Below, one piece after another: positions 41,656 to 54,508 of a stretch of 64,000 nt of DNA. The stretch covers positions 12,305,058-12,369,057 of the forward strand of contig CM059576.1 in NCBI GenBank assembly GCA_030386875.1. The letters are read 5' to 3'. The stretch's first letter is position 1. Each line of letters begins with the position of its first letter. The position numbers were made by a program, and so were the translations under genes. This DNA comes from Morinoia aosen (Eukaryota > Arthropoda > Malacostraca > Amphipoda > Talitridae). The notes beneath the pieces are model-generated. The model was not told the origin of the DNA. It saw only the letters and a program-made list of their open reading frames with translations, and searched no databases.

Positions 41656-43230
41656 CTCTGTGATGAACTGTACCAAACGATGCAACAGCGCTTCACAGCT
41701 GTTCCTGTACAGCTGCCGCACTTGTTGTTGTCTCCACTGCTGGAGCTAATGCTGAACGTGGCTCCCACGTTACCTGCTTTCTTAGCAGTCGAGTCAAGAT
41801 TCAGAGCCCAGGGTTGAGGAAACTTAACCATTCAGATCAGAAGTTGTAGTTGAGATTGTTGGTCGTTTCATGTACAGAAAACGATACAAAAATTAGTTCG
41901 TTCCCTATAATTTTATGACAGATTTATGTATGAAATGTTGTGGGTATCTCGTGAAGAAAACTTTCACTCATGGACAGCTAATTACAACTGCTCCTGACTA
42001 TTTATGTTATTCATACTGTATGTATAGGTTGTTACAAGTTTCTGACCGAGCTTATGGCTCTCTTTAAGGGAGGTGCATAAGTCATTCCTTCACCAGTTCC
42101 AGAAATCTCTGCACAAAATAACTACAGCACCAAACTTGTGACATTCAAATTACTGCCATGGTCACGTTGCTCCCGGAAGACTCACTAAGCGTCCTGCATT
42201 TCCCTTCAAGAGCGCTAAGATCGAGGGGACCTCGTAGTGTAAGCCGCAGTGCAGACACAGGAACGGTGACTGAAGCAAGAACTTCGACGCTCTCTGCGGT
42301 GGTGACGCAACCAATAAATTCGACCAGTCGGCAACTGAAAAGGAAAGTTCGAACATTTAATTGTTTTACTTGGGTTGCCAATTGCATTTCAAAATGTATG
42401 AAATACACGACTGTCTTTATTATTGTCTATGATTCTGCATATCCATATGCAATTTGCAGAATTAAGAACTCACTCAAACATCAATCGAACGATGACGCTC
42501 AAATGATACTACAGACGTAGACACTACTTCCTGTTTTGCGTAAATTCTTTTATTGACAAGAGGAGTGCACAAATTTTGCCTGCTCTTCGTCAGGCTCAAA
42601 TTTTGCGTGCAATTTATAATTCAGAATTGACTTGGCAGACAATGACAGCACGCAACTGATGAGCTGAAGTCCACATGGAGCTGCTAGAGAGCGGCCAGTC
42701 ATGGCGGCAGTTCTCCTCAGAGCCATGTGCTGTACGATGGTTCCATCGCTTCTTTTACAATGGCTTCGTAGTTTTGTCATGTCAAATGACTCCATGGTTC
42801 ATGACACTCGACATTTCCACGACTCGCTGGCATTCGATCTGTTGTCGGGAGACTGTGTACTCTGCGCTAGACATTGTCTCACAAACTCGAGTGGTCAAGG
42901 CGTGGCAGCCTGTTTATTGAACATTGTTCTCTCATCTCTCTTATTTTACAATATCTTTTTCTTCCTTTTTTCTTAAAATTAATTAACGATCGCATATTTG
43001 CTAATTTTAGTATTTAATTACATCAGGCAAATGTAGAAACTATAAAGGATAATTATACATAGACTCACTAACTCTTTACATGAAGTTCGTTTCGCTTACG
43101 CTGTACATTCAAGATGCTTGCTTTCGATTGACTTTCTGAAGGGCATAATCTACACATAAATTGATACGCTTACGGCTGTGCGCGTCTTGCCCTTCTACAT
43201 CATGGCGGTATCTGTGATACGAGTTGGCGC
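41656..43230. other. Unannotated stretch with ambiguous ORFs
   Basis: 42145-42408 (minus) and 42158-42520 (plus) are open on opposite strands over the same GC-richer bases. Neither shows a motif or matched splice sites. The same holds for 42550-42976. A decayed exon is possible, but the strand cannot be decided. Confidence 0.35.
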
Positions 43231-43234
43231 GCGT

Positions 43235-43620
43235 CGGGGCGTGTTAATTTAGAGGGAGGGAGACGGGAAGAGAGGGAGAGGGGGGGGGGGGCGGGTTGAT
43301 AAGGAAGGGAGAGAAAGAAGGAGAGGGGGAGGGAGAAGGGAGAGAAAGAATTAAAAAATTTGTTAGGATATGATATCTTAGTATATGCTATGTTAGGATG
43401 GGTATATATGAAATATGTTATGTTAGAATTTGTGAGGTAATGTTGACTGAAGTTTTTCATGGACCTAGCCCAACGATGACATTGGTTGAAGTTAGGTTAG
43501 GATAGGTTAAGACATGTTAGGCTAGGATAGATTTGGTTACAATAGGTTAGGACAAAATAGGTTAGAACATGGTAGGTTAACATAGGTCAGGTTGGAATAC
43601 ATTTAACAGTTTGGAGGTAA
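43235..43620 (+). repeat. GA-rich tract and degenerate TTAGG-like array
   Basis: 43249-43350 is G/A-rich with a nine-plus G run. 43495-43590 is a degenerate array of AGGTTAGG/AGGATAGGTT words. The TAATGTTGACTGAA word occurs at both 43439 and 43618. A related array in the opposite orientation is at 48350-48500, so both belong to one dispersed repeat family. Confidence 0.7.
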
Positions 43621-43799
43621 TGTTGACTGAATTTTTCCACGGGTCCACCCAGCTTATTGATGACATTGTCCTTGAAATTTTCATGGGTCCTGCTAGTTAA
43701 ATGAATTTCCAAACTTTTAGCGATCATTATTTTGGTTTGAAATCCCAAATTTCCCACCGACTTCACTGGATGCAAAATTGAACCTTTCATGCGTCTGTA

Positions 43800-45645
43800 A
43801 ATCTTTGCACAGTGGATCCCAGGTGTGGAACAGTTCAGGTACGTTAGGCCATCAAATAATTATCTACTTCTATTCCTAAATGCTGGTGGTTGAAATATGT
43901 CAATTTTTAAAACTACGACACAGATTGATGTTGTGTTGTTTTCTAACTTACAAAATTAAGACGTAGCATGTTTCGGAGTGATACATTTCGCTGCTGAAGT
44001 GTAGGAGTTACCTTTAGAACCGATAAGGTGAAGTCGCTTCCAATTTAGATTCACTATAATAGCAAGTGTCTAGTTTAATATATGAAAAACTGAAATCAAT
44101 TTCTCTACCTCAAAAACGCATTTTTTATTTTGTTAATGCATGTGGTTTTTTAAAGGTACGTCAATGACTAGGTTCGTCATCCCTGTGTTTCTTGACCTGA
44201 GCTTTTCATTTTGAGTAGAGAAACATCGTCTTCCAGTTCCCGCAAATTGTGAAAAACAAATTAAAACTCGATTTCAGCATACATCGAGCTGTGCAACTCT
44301 CGATTCATATTGTGTTCTTATCTTCACCGTGCAGGTTATCTCTGTTTATGAGTCTGTAGCATTATATCAGACTTTTTACTATTTTACAATATTTGTTCAA
44401 AAAAGAGGAGCAGATACGTACCGCATAATGTTTACTGAATGAATAGAAAACATGAGAGGACAGGACGCAGGTCGTGCATCTTGTACGCTTGAGGTAAGAC
44501 AGATGATCTTCATTACATGAAGTCACTAAAGAAAAAGCTTAATTCAATTAGAGGCTGCAGCTCAAAAATATCAAGCTATCATGAGCGTTTTCCAGCACAC
44601 ACGCAGGACGCGATTGTTTATTCACTTGTAAAGAAATTATTTCACCAAGTGGCATTTTCCGGCATGTGAATGCATTTTTGACTAAATCTTATCTTCTATA
44701 TTACTCGGAATGACCGTCGTTTGTTTAATTATATGTTTTGTGTCCCGCTCTTAAGAACAGATAGCAGGTGATTAGCACTGGCGGTCTCGGTTTCAGTTCA
44801 CCAGTAAATTAATGCACTCATTTTAGGTGTACAACTGCTCTATATCTAGTCACTGTCAAGAAAACTAGTACACTTTTTTTTAAGAAGGGAGACTGCGAGA
44901 AGGTTGAGGTGTAGGGGTGGTTTGGTATACGCGTCAAAAATGACGGGAATCGATTATTTCCTAGGAACAAATATTTCAAAACTAATTAAAAACAAAAACA
45001 TCAAGCCCAACAGAGCCCGAAATTGAAATATTCTTAACCTTGTGCACTGGTAAAACTCATATCAAAAATAGCCATCACCCCTTTGGGTACTGACGACTAC
45101 TCCAGTGCCAAGGTGGCGAGTTCTTCCAGTTTTGGACATCTAAACTAATTGTAAAGTAATTTAACCAGGGAGGGAATATTTTGATGTAAATAATAAAATC
45201 AGGGAAATTACACGAATTCATGAATTTATTTTTGAGACATTCTAGAAGCCTGCACGCGTCAATTAGCATTGGTTACCTCTAAGTTCATGCTACAGGGTCC
45301 GTGCAACATATTCAATAGCCTTGCTATTAAATTAGAGCAATTTTTTATGAATTTCGTTTATTTCGTTCTTTTATAAAGTCGGACAAAAACTTACTAATAA
45401 TTTATTCGTAAATTCAATAACTCTATTATCAACGTCGAAAATATCGGTTGCCAAGCATAGTGCTTCAAAGATTTAAAAATGTTTTAAAGTAAAATAAAGA
45501 AGTAGGCACTTGCTTAAGCTAGAAGCACCCTCACTAGGACAATTTCACTGACAATTATGGGTAAGAATAATTATTCCCCTGGAAATTTTTTCTTAAGCCA
45601 TTTCAATTGTCGTACCTAAAGGGTCCAGTCTACCAGCATCCGTGA
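43800..45645. other. AT-rich, no recognised features
   Basis: Only short motif-free ORFs. No element ends seen. Confidence 0.45.
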
Positions 45646-45649
45646 CAAA

Positions 45650-48350
45650 AAATATTTTTCGTTCATATGTGAACCGGTGAAACTCAGATCACATATACGG
45701 TCATTGTAACTATCCTTATGAGCGTGACAGAGAAATGTAAGAAGTGGACTCGAAACAAATAATTCAAAGGTATTATTAGGTAGTAGCAGGAGCTTTGGAA
45801 AAACGCGGATAATTTCATCTTTAACTTTTTCATATCGTTGTGTAAACGAATATAACTTGGGAACAATGCGAACTGTTCTAGCAGAATTAATGCAATCATT
45901 GGACTTCTATCAACAAGATAATAATGCGATTAACATTGATGAAGCAATTCTAAATTTATCTGAAATATAACGACCGCACACAACCAGTGATGTTCAATAA
46001 TTACCCGCACAATTACGAAGGAAAATAGACAAAAGCCAAGGATTACTGAAGATATCATGATCAATATAAAGAAACGTCAAGCCTTACTGTACGAAGAACG
46101 AATATCTAAAGACACGAATAACAGAAAAAGGAATCATGTGACAAATCAAATTCGGACATCGAAACAAAACCACTTTACTCGTAAATTTACTGAATACAAA
46201 ACTGATATTGAAAAAACTTGGAGCCTGCCTAATTCATGCTATAAAGCGAATAATAGTGCAACAAATACGATTGAGTTCGTCGTTCACGAAAATGTAAAAT
46301 ATCACGAGAAAAATGATATTGCAACAATGTTTCACAACTTTTTTGTGAACAGGGGAAAAATAGCTGATAGTGTCGTTAGTGAACCTACAGACCACCTGCA
46401 ATACATGGACCATGTCTGTGAACACAACTCTTTTTTTCTCGCAAACTAATCCCTTCGTTGTAATTACGTGCATAAACAGCTTGATAAATGAATCAAATGG
46501 ATGGAAAACATTCTTGGATAAAGTTCTTTAGGCTATAGCTGATATAATAGCACCGTACATATCTAATATTATACACCAATCACTTTTTCAAAGTATCTTC
46601 CCAACTGTCTCAAAATTGCCAGAGTGCCACTCTTTTTAAAATGGAGATAAAAATTGCATTAATACATAATTATAGACCTATCTGTGAACAACCAATTATT
46701 TTCAAAATTCTCGAAAAAATTGTGTATAGAAAAGTGTATTCATATTTTAGACAAAAATATTTTCTCTACGATAAACATGGTTTTCGTTCTAAAAAAATCA
46801 ACGACACAGGTTATATTAAATCATTCACAATTGTAATATAGATACAAGAAAGCTTATTTTCTCCGTATATCTTGACTTTCGAAAATAATTTGATTGCGTG
46901 GACAATAACATTTACCACCAAAACTACACTGTTATGGCATCAGAGCATTTGCACATGATTGGTTCAAATCCTACTTAGCAAATCGAGAGCAATATGTTGG
47001 CATTGGCGATGCACAATCGGAACTGCTGACAATCAGCCATGGAGTACCGCTAGGGTCGGTCCTTGAACCTCTTCTTCTTTTGATCTATATCGTCGATATT
47101 GTTATATCTACTTCATTCTTATAATTCATAATTATTTGCCGACGACAGCACGCTCTCTGCGGCTCTTGCAAGTGAAAATCCACAATTTTAATTGCAGAGA
47201 GTATAAATAATGAGCTGCAAAATGTTTCAATGTGGTTTAAGGTAAATAAAATATGCCTCAATATCGATAAGACAAAATACATTATATTCTCAGACAAGAG
47301 AAATATGTCTCTTCCACATATTAAAATTGGTGATGGTAAAATTGAAGAAACAAACGCCTGAAAATTTCTGGGTATTATATTAGATAAACATCTGACGTTC
47401 AAAGAGCATATTGCACATATCAGGACTAAATTATCAAAATCCGTTGGAATCCTTCATGAAGTAAAAAATATACTGCCTGAAGAAGCCTTAAGAATACTTC
47501 ATCGAACGATCATTTCACCATGTCTACAATAAGGGATAGAGGCTTGGTACGGAACTGATAAAAATAAAACCAATCTGCTCTTTGCATTGCAAAGAAGAGC
47601 CGTTCGAGCGGTAATGAAATTCGAACTTAATGCTCACACAAATGATTCGTTCACAAGCTTCAAAATACTCAAGCTTTTCAATCGCTACAAGCTCTCCATA
47701 TGTAATTTCATGTATAAAACACTGACGATGGCGACAGAGAAATCAAACAAATATTCACTGCTCAAACTGGCCATCATGATCATTTAACACGAAACAGAAG
47801 TAACTTCATACTTCCTTATTCACAATCTCGGTCACAACGCAGTATGCTCTTCACTGGAACTAAAAATTGAAATGCAATCCCTGCTGTGATCGGTGGAAAA
47901 TGCTCTTACAAAGCTTTCAAAACAAATCTTGAATCCCTCTTCCTATCGAAATATTGATCATATTAGGTAGTTCTAGTTAATTTTTTTTTCTTTTGGCAGT
48001 CCTTATCTTTATAAGGTAATCTACCATGATAATGATATAGATCTTAAGCTCCTAATCATTTTTATTTAAAATACTTTTCCCATCTAGCTCATATTACCAG
48101 ATTCTTTCTTTGCAAAAAAATTAAGCCCTGAAACATGACCAGTCTTGTATGCCCCTAGGTTGAGTAAATTAGGTTGAACATAACCGTACACTTTAAAAAT
48201 AGCTTGATGATTGGAGGTCCTATAAGTCGCTGAACTTATACGGGCCCACAAGTAGCTATACTCAAATATGTCCAATGTACTAGACTCAAGAAGCAAAGTA
48301 TTGCTGTATTACTTGTGGTAAATAAACTGTTAAATTGTTTGAATTGTTAA
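45650..48350 (+). mobile_element. Degenerate non-LTR retrotransposon (Jockey/CR1-like)
   Basis: RT blocks survive in several frames. These are ITEDIMINIKKRQALLYEER (upstream domain), FKILEKIVYRKVYSYFRQKY, LANREQYVGIGDAQSELLTI with SHGVPLGSV, and FADDSTLSAALASENPQF (catalytic FADD at about 47133). After these come KFLGIILDKHLTFKEHI and LQRRAVRAVMKF. The 3' UTR ends in a GTAAATAAACTGTTAAATTG microsatellite-like tail at about 48350. Stops and frameshifts are frequent. The endonuclease domain is absent or too decayed to recognise, so the copy is 5'-truncated. The protein would nick DNA and prime reverse transcription at the target site in intact relatives. Confidence 0.82.
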
Positions 48351-48352
48351 GC

Positions 48353-48500
48353 TAAGTGGACCCGTGAAAGAGTTACGTCAACACTCCCTAACCTATGCTC
48401 ACCTAACCTATCCTAACTGAGATCCTAACCTAACATATCGTATCCTTTCCTGACATATCCTAACCTATCCTAGCATAACCGAATCTATCCTGATAAAATT
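48353..48500 (-). repeat. Degenerate CCTAACCT array
   Basis: CCTAACCTA/TCCTAACC words recur about a dozen times with point changes, next to GTGGACCCGTGAAAGAGT. The mirror arrangement (GGGTCCAC beside AGGTTAGG words) is at 43495-43650, so it is the same repeat family inverted. It resembles interstitial insect telomere-type sequence but is not a clean (TTAGG)n. Confidence 0.75.
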
Positions 48501-48701
48501 TCAAACATATCAATATATGTTAAGACCATCCTTTAATGTTAGAATGAGGAATTCAGTATCCATGATACCGCATACTCAGATAAAATCGTAACGGATACCA
48601 AAGAAATAAATTTACATCCAATTTTTTTATATATATGTAAACAAATATAAACATATATAAACATTTGTTAAAATAAAGGACGTCTTGGTAGTGAAGTTTC
48701 C

Positions 48702-48946
48702 ATTTTCAAAATTTTGGGATCAGCAAAGACAAAATTAGTTAATCAGTCGCCCATGATCAATGATTTTCGGCTTGCATGTAAAAAAAAAAATTTAAAAAAA
48801 CATTTTGTATACTAGATACCCGCGGATACCATAAGAGGTTTTGTTTAAAAATACATCGTTCCCCTGATGACGGCTAGAGCTAATCTAGCCGAAAGCTTGG
48901 GTCAAAAAATTAATTTTGTTTTTGCTGATCCCAAAATTTTGAAAAT
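48702..48946 (+). mobile_element. Short fold-back element with an internal ribozyme-like hairpin
   Basis: 39-bp inverted arms (48702-48740 and 48908-48946) start ATTTTCAAAATTTTGGGATC with two mismatches. The total length is 245 bp. The interior holds CTGATGA (48864-48870), one extra base, a perfect 7-bp stem GGCTAGA/TCTAGCC, then GAAA (48891-48894). The same arrangement occurs 3' of both Penelope-like elements. There is no coding capacity. It could be a MITE or a Penelope-derived non-autonomous element. Confidence 0.75.
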
Positions 48947-49498
48947 ATATAAACATATAAATAAACACACGGCGGGAATTATTAGGTGACATAGATTACA
49001 GAGATCCAGAGTCTTATATACTCGAGTCCGTATTGAGGATACCGAGTTCAGCGAGGTATTGCATATCTCAATATTCTGTACAGCGTATTAAATTATACTG
49101 TTCTACAATACACTGTACTGCATTTAAAATGTAATGCGTTGCACATAACAAAATACTGTATAGCATATAATAATTTACTGCAATTGCTTTCAGTAATGCT
49201 GAATTTCTGTGTCTAGGATATGACACGAACGGCCATAACTACTTCTATTGCAGCACAAATTTACCGTATTCTAAGTGTTCATTACTGTCACAATAAGAAT
49301 ACGTTACCTTTGAAATAAGCTAAAGCGTGGTAACTCCACTCGAACAAAAATTGGTTCACGAAAGGTATTGAATCACGTCATTTCTAACGGGCCCTGTACA
49401 CTAGTTAATAAGGAAAGTTACGCTATCTCGAATGTACAGCGTTCAAGAAAAAGCAATTTTTCATGTTTAAGAAAATATAAAAAACGTACTAGTCTTTT

Positions 49499-49566
49499 GC
49501 CGACGACAGCACGCTCTCGGCGGCTCTTGCAAGTGAAAATCCACAATTTTAATTGCAGAGAGTATA
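49499..49566 (+). mobile_element. LINE fragment containing the FADD motif
   Basis: 68 bp nearly identical to 47137-47207 of the LINE (GCCGACGACAGCACGCTCTC onwards, one visible difference). It covers the RT active-site codons. The fragment is internal, without the 3' tail, so it is not a normal 5'-truncated insertion. Confidence 0.85.
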
Positions 49567-49569
49567 ATT

Positions 49570-51855
49570 GAGAAATACATCAGTCTGACATTAGGCACCG
49601 CATCACGAAAGCCGCGATGACAAGATGTGCTGTTGAATTGTTTTACTTCATAATTCGTTCCGCTTGTTGAAAAGACAACAAGAAAGAGTACCTTCAAAAA
49701 AAGACTAATCAAAAGTTACATAATTATACCACACACTCCTTAGGCTCAAATTTTATGTATCGTTGTATTAGAATTTTATTTTTCCACTAAACACCGCTTT
49801 TTCAAACCACCAATAGAACAAGGAGAAATCGTTACCTTTTTGTCTTAATAATTAAAATTTTCAAGAGAATCATTGAACACACGTCGACTGATAAACAGCA
49901 GTTCACACATTCTAGCAGGATATTGCAATAGAGACAACAATTGAAGGCATTGAGATAACTAGGAGAGAAGTCAATGACAGCGCAGTGTAACACGTATACA
50001 AAAACCGTCCACTGCTCAGGTGAGGTAATCTCAAATGAGTCTATAACTAATGAGATAGTAGGTTTGCATGAGCAGTCTTATGGTAGCAAGCCCTGCTGAA
50101 CATCTGGATAGCCATGACGAAGCGATGCTTAACAAGTTGTCTGCCTATTGGGGCATGAGGGCACCACTAGGTGAGCTGTTCATTTACGAACTAGTGTAAA
50201 TGTACAGCACTGCAATTATTTCTACACCGTTTATTTTCAAACGATTAGCATGCGAGATAAAATATCGTCAAGCTATTAGAGTTTCCCATTTCTTGGGAAC
50301 GATACAATTTTATCTAAGATTAAATTAGTTGTTCTAAACTCTGCTACCCACAACCTGACTTAACGAGAGACCGCTTGACAAGCGCCAGCGAACGTGTTGA
50401 ACAAAAGCTGGGGCAAATGGAGCACAAATTATCAAGTGAGGAGCGGCCCAGTAACACAAGGCGCAAGATGGCAATGCACCAAGCCCAATTCTTGATAGGT
50501 TAGTTAATTGATTGGAAATGGCACACGAATTGGAATGACCATCTCCATGCGTAGAACATAACTGAGGTTTCAACTTCAACTGTGGTTTGCGTTTTACTTT
50601 GGGCAAATCATAAAGAAACTTCAATAGGAAATATAATAAATGAATTTCTAAAAATTAATCCCTTATTCAATGCTCCAAATTGTTTCCTTGCCGCAAATGT
50701 ACGCTCAAAGCTTCTCGATCCCTTTATAGCAGCAACAGGGGCGGCTCCGAAAATAGGACTATTATTTAGGCCTTCATTTTCTTTGAGTAATTTATGTAAA
50801 AAATAGACGAGCTGATTTACCTCAGTTTTCAAAATGTTTTGGTATGAATCTGACACTCTATTCCCATCTTAAAATACTGGCAGATTATTAAAGTCATTCG
50901 CGACAGAAAAAAAACGTATCTGAAATAGCCAGTAGCTGTCACGGTTGCGTCACATATGACACCACCTTGTTACTGATCTAGCCTTATTAAACCTAAGTCA
51001 ATTAAAATATTTTGTGGAGTATTTTGAACAAGGTGACGTCACATGTAAAGTCAGCTGGCAATTTATTCACTGTTTTTTCGGTCGCTTGTAAATATTTTAT
51101 GGTTGTGCGATAATTTGCAAAATGCAATGGAGTGTTAGCATCACTTAGAAAACTGAAATTTAAGTTACTCGGGGAAAAACTATCCTCACATTTGTTAGCG
51201 GCCTAAAAATCTTAATTAGGACCTAATTTGAGCCTAAATAAGGACCTTAAAAGCAGCTTTTCATTATGAGAAGCTGTCCAATACTACAATATACGGACTG
51301 CAAAAATGTGTGAATTTAAGTCAAATTAGTACGAATGGTTAAATATTTATGAAACCACCTCCGGCTCTCATGGCTGGCTCTATACGGGTACGGCACCATA
51401 GACAAGGTGCAACACGTGGTCCTTGTTCCGGAAATCACTTGGACAATGGCAGCCTTCAACAAAGCTTTGGTCCCATGAGGAATGCAATCAACCTCTATTC
51501 CAAAGCTGCTCCACGCAGATTAGTCTATCGAATTAAAATCTGGCGAGTTGGAAGCCACATGTTGGGAGGTCACTTTATCGTTAATTTCTTTGATAACCAG
51601 TCTTGGGTGATATTTCGGCTTTGTTAGAATGTGCTGGTAATAGATGAAAAACGATTGACTTTCCATTAGTAACTTTGTTTATCTAGGCTTAACAAGCATT
51701 TCTAAAATATAAATATTTTAGCAGCATTACCCCAAGAACCCTAACAGAACCCTGGCATGACACAACATTCACTACCCACATCTCCTAAACTCATCACAGT
51801 AGCCGAGAATTTGGTGTGCATCACTCTGGAAACTTCAGAGGGAAGTGCAAATCTG
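49570..51855. other. No supported gene
   Basis: Minus readings at 50334-50624 and 50608-50856 are open in different frames and protein-like in places (TEVNQLVYFLHKLLKENEGL), but I recognise no family. They may be decayed transposon protein. Confidence 0.35.
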
Positions 51856-51859
51856 CACC

Positions 51860-52330
51860 TACTATTTTATTCTGTTAGTTTTCTGAGTGGTTGAAGATTT
51901 TCCGTCAGAGCAAAACCAAAGCACACCCTGTTCGTCAGGGTTTCGACTTTGCTAAGTAACCTTTTCGAACGCATGAGACAGTTTACTGGTGTCTTAGCTG
52001 ATACGAATGGGCCTTTCCTCAATACATGTGAAGTAAATCGATCGTCCTTGTGTACCACAGTTTTATAATCCTCCACACTGATTCCATGAGCTTTTTGGCA
52101 TTGCGCTTCATCGATCTTCCGACGCTGGCATCGCTATTGTTTTGAACATCCCGTATGAAATCTGCTGTTCTTGCTGTATCAGAGCATATAGAACGTTTTT
52201 TTCTGCTACAGGCGAAACATTGTCATCGCAAGCCTGTAGCTCAAACCGAACCTCATGAACACATGATCTGGCAAAATGAGAAAAGTTTCTAAGTGCTAAA
52301 TCGCTAGGATTTGCAGTTAAAGCAACCAAG
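51860..52330 (-). pseudogene. Mariner-type transposase, N-terminal to first Asp
   Basis: Minus-strand blocks are EDYKTVVHKDDRFTSHVLRK, then FVSAKTPVNCLMRSKRLLSK. In the shifted frame a W-F-x-S-D-x-K motif follows (reading LWFCSDGKS), where the first catalytic aspartate lies in this family. The 52108-52330 reading upstream covers a degenerate HTH region. At least two frameshifts and several stops are present, and no second or third catalytic residue is seen. The family is inferred from these blocks; the fragment is inactive. Confidence 0.5.
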
Positions 52331-53440
52331 AGTGCAGGTCTTTACATTTCATGGCTTGACATCTTACTCTGAATGAGTTACGTGAAATACAAATAACATT
52401 AAAGCTGGTTTGAGTGTGTACTGAAATAAAAACATGTATTTAAACACCCCTCGAATACATTTACGATGTGACCGCCACCTCGTTGAACAAACTTCAACAC
52501 AGGTTGGGAGCGCAGGAGTAGAAAAATCAGACGCCAAGGAAATATTCTCTGTGACGTGCATCCCACTGACCGATAATATGGCTTATGACGTAAAACATTC
52601 CTTATAAAACGTTTAATTGAACAATTTTAGTTTAGCCATGTTACATTAGGCAGATAAAGTCAGGCCGGCGTGCAACAAATCAGATTGGAGTTCATGATAC
52701 GTTCACCGCCCCGCCGTTGTGCACGGTTGGTTTGGTTAGGTTGTGAGTAGCAAAATAGCAAAATCGAATTTATTGCTTATTTTTCTTTCTACCTTAGATT
52801 GTTACCAATATGTTTTTACGATATATTTCACCTGGAATGATAACAGTGATTTCTTACAGAGATCTCATAACAGAAGAAATGTCGTTCATTAATGCTGGTA
52901 CGTAACTGAGCAATTTATCAACTGGTGCACGTATGGCAGAAATCGCGGGGCACGTGTTAAATATTACTGAGCGCTAGAGCACGGAAGGTTAATCGCTTAC
53001 CGGCTCCTTAATGAATTTATGAACTAAATTGGATTTGGTTTTCAATTGTTACACTCAGACCCAACTTGACCTAACGGAACTTATCCGAACACAGCAGGCA
53101 AGAGAAGCTGCCAACTTCAACATAAGGTTGGTAGAGTTGAGATGAACTCTTTCCACGCAAAACCGCGTGGTCGGACATGATGCGTAAAAGGGTCACGATG
53201 ACTTTAAATTCGTGGCCGGTTTTCTGAGTGTTCCATTACATCGTATCTTAAAATTTCTTCTTTTCATTATATAGTTCATAGACTGCAAAAGTACAAACGA
53301 CAATGGAGTGAGTATCCACTGCTCAATTCGTATATATGCCTCACCATACGGAGAAGCAAATGGTATTATCCACATCGCTGGAGTGACCGCGGAGGCCAGT
53401 TAATATTACGCTCCTAGTTTTCTACCTCTAGGGACAACTT
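52331..53440. other. No recognised features
   Basis: AT-rich. TTGGTTTGGTTAGGTTGTG at 52727-52745 is a short AGGTT-like word. No coding signal. Confidence 0.45.
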
Positions 53441-53625
53441 GAGAGTTTGGTGTACGGAACACCAATTCATTTCATAGAAGACCTCATCGGTAGAACTGTG
53501 GAAACTTCTGCAAGAGTTCATGAAAATTCTGAAGCCTTCGCTGGAGTGCGGCAATCATTGTGCCGACGTCTAAACAGCTGCAGCGCGACAGATATGGGCG
53601 TCATGTTCAGTATCTTTTATATATT
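53441..53625 (+). pseudogene. Mariner-type transposase, C-terminal fragment
   Basis: LVYGTPIHFIEDLIGRTVET, followed by a VRQSLCRRLNSC block, matches the C-terminal portion of one group of arthropod mariner-type transposases (x-V-Y-x-T-P...E-x-L...V-R-x-S-x-x-R-R). The upstream catalytic region is missing. It is on the opposite strand from the fragment at 51860-52330 and is probably a different copy. Confidence 0.45.
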
Positions 53626-53704
53626 CCTAACCATTTTTAAAAATCTGTTTTGGGTAGTCAAAATAAACAGTAAATTTTTATTCACGGTAGAAATACTGTC
53701 GTAA

Positions 53705-54508
53705 CTTCTGCATTTAATTTCTCTGGTGTAATTTAAATCGCTTCACATGACTGCCTATTATTCGCTGCTCTCAGGCTTCAGACTAGCAAACTATTTAAAG
53801 TAGAAATCAATTTGGCATCGTTCGGTTATTTTGCTGTTTTTTCAAAAAATGTTCTCATATTTAAGTTTTTTCCGCAGTTATAAGTATGTAGTCCATGTAT
53901 GCGAATTTGGAGGCAGTTTCGAGGAACATCGGAGGATGAATGCTATGCTTCAGATAGGGTTGTCTATAGGTAGCATTTGTTCCCCGACATTTCCTCGGTG
54001 CGGTTTGCCATTAGATATTTCGATTTCCATTCCTAGATCTGCTGCAATATGAAGCTCATTAGAAGAACAAGTTAGTCTAATAATATGGTGTGGCTTTTGA
54101 CATTTCAAATGCATAAATTTGTCATGAAACGTGTGTATTATTGCGGGAAATGAATGAGATTATCTTCGGTGGCATAACACTACTGCTCATCAAGTTGAGT
54201 TATTCATAAACTATTTATCACGTATCATTCACAGGCTGCTTTGTGTATTGTTTCATACTATTTTAAAAGTCAAGTCTCTCAAATTGTTTTCTGATGCCAT
54301 CCATAAAATACAGCTCCACCTTTACCACTGAAGCTTTTGCCCGGAATAAAAAAAAAGTTGAAAATTGCCTGTAGAAAACCCACATACCGCTGCTACCTAT
54401 CATGAAAAGTTCTTCTAGTTTTTAATCAAAAATAGGAAGACTAATGACACAACGCTTAGACTCATTTTGTACTAATTTTGTACTAATTGGGATGATAAAA
54501 TCGATATA
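53705..54508. other. No recognised features
   Basis: AT-rich, short ORFs only. It may include the 3' flank of the Penelope-like element, which runs leftwards. Confidence 0.4.

Noticed and set aside
42145-42520. Host exon on either strand
   Set aside because: Both strands are open over the same GC-richer bases, but no matched acceptor and donor or recognisable domain was found.
48864-48894. Canonical hammerhead ribozyme
   Set aside because: CTGATGA, a perfect stem and GAAA are present, but one extra base precedes stem II and no clear stem III or cleavage triplet was found by eye. Kept only as a ribozyme-like motif.
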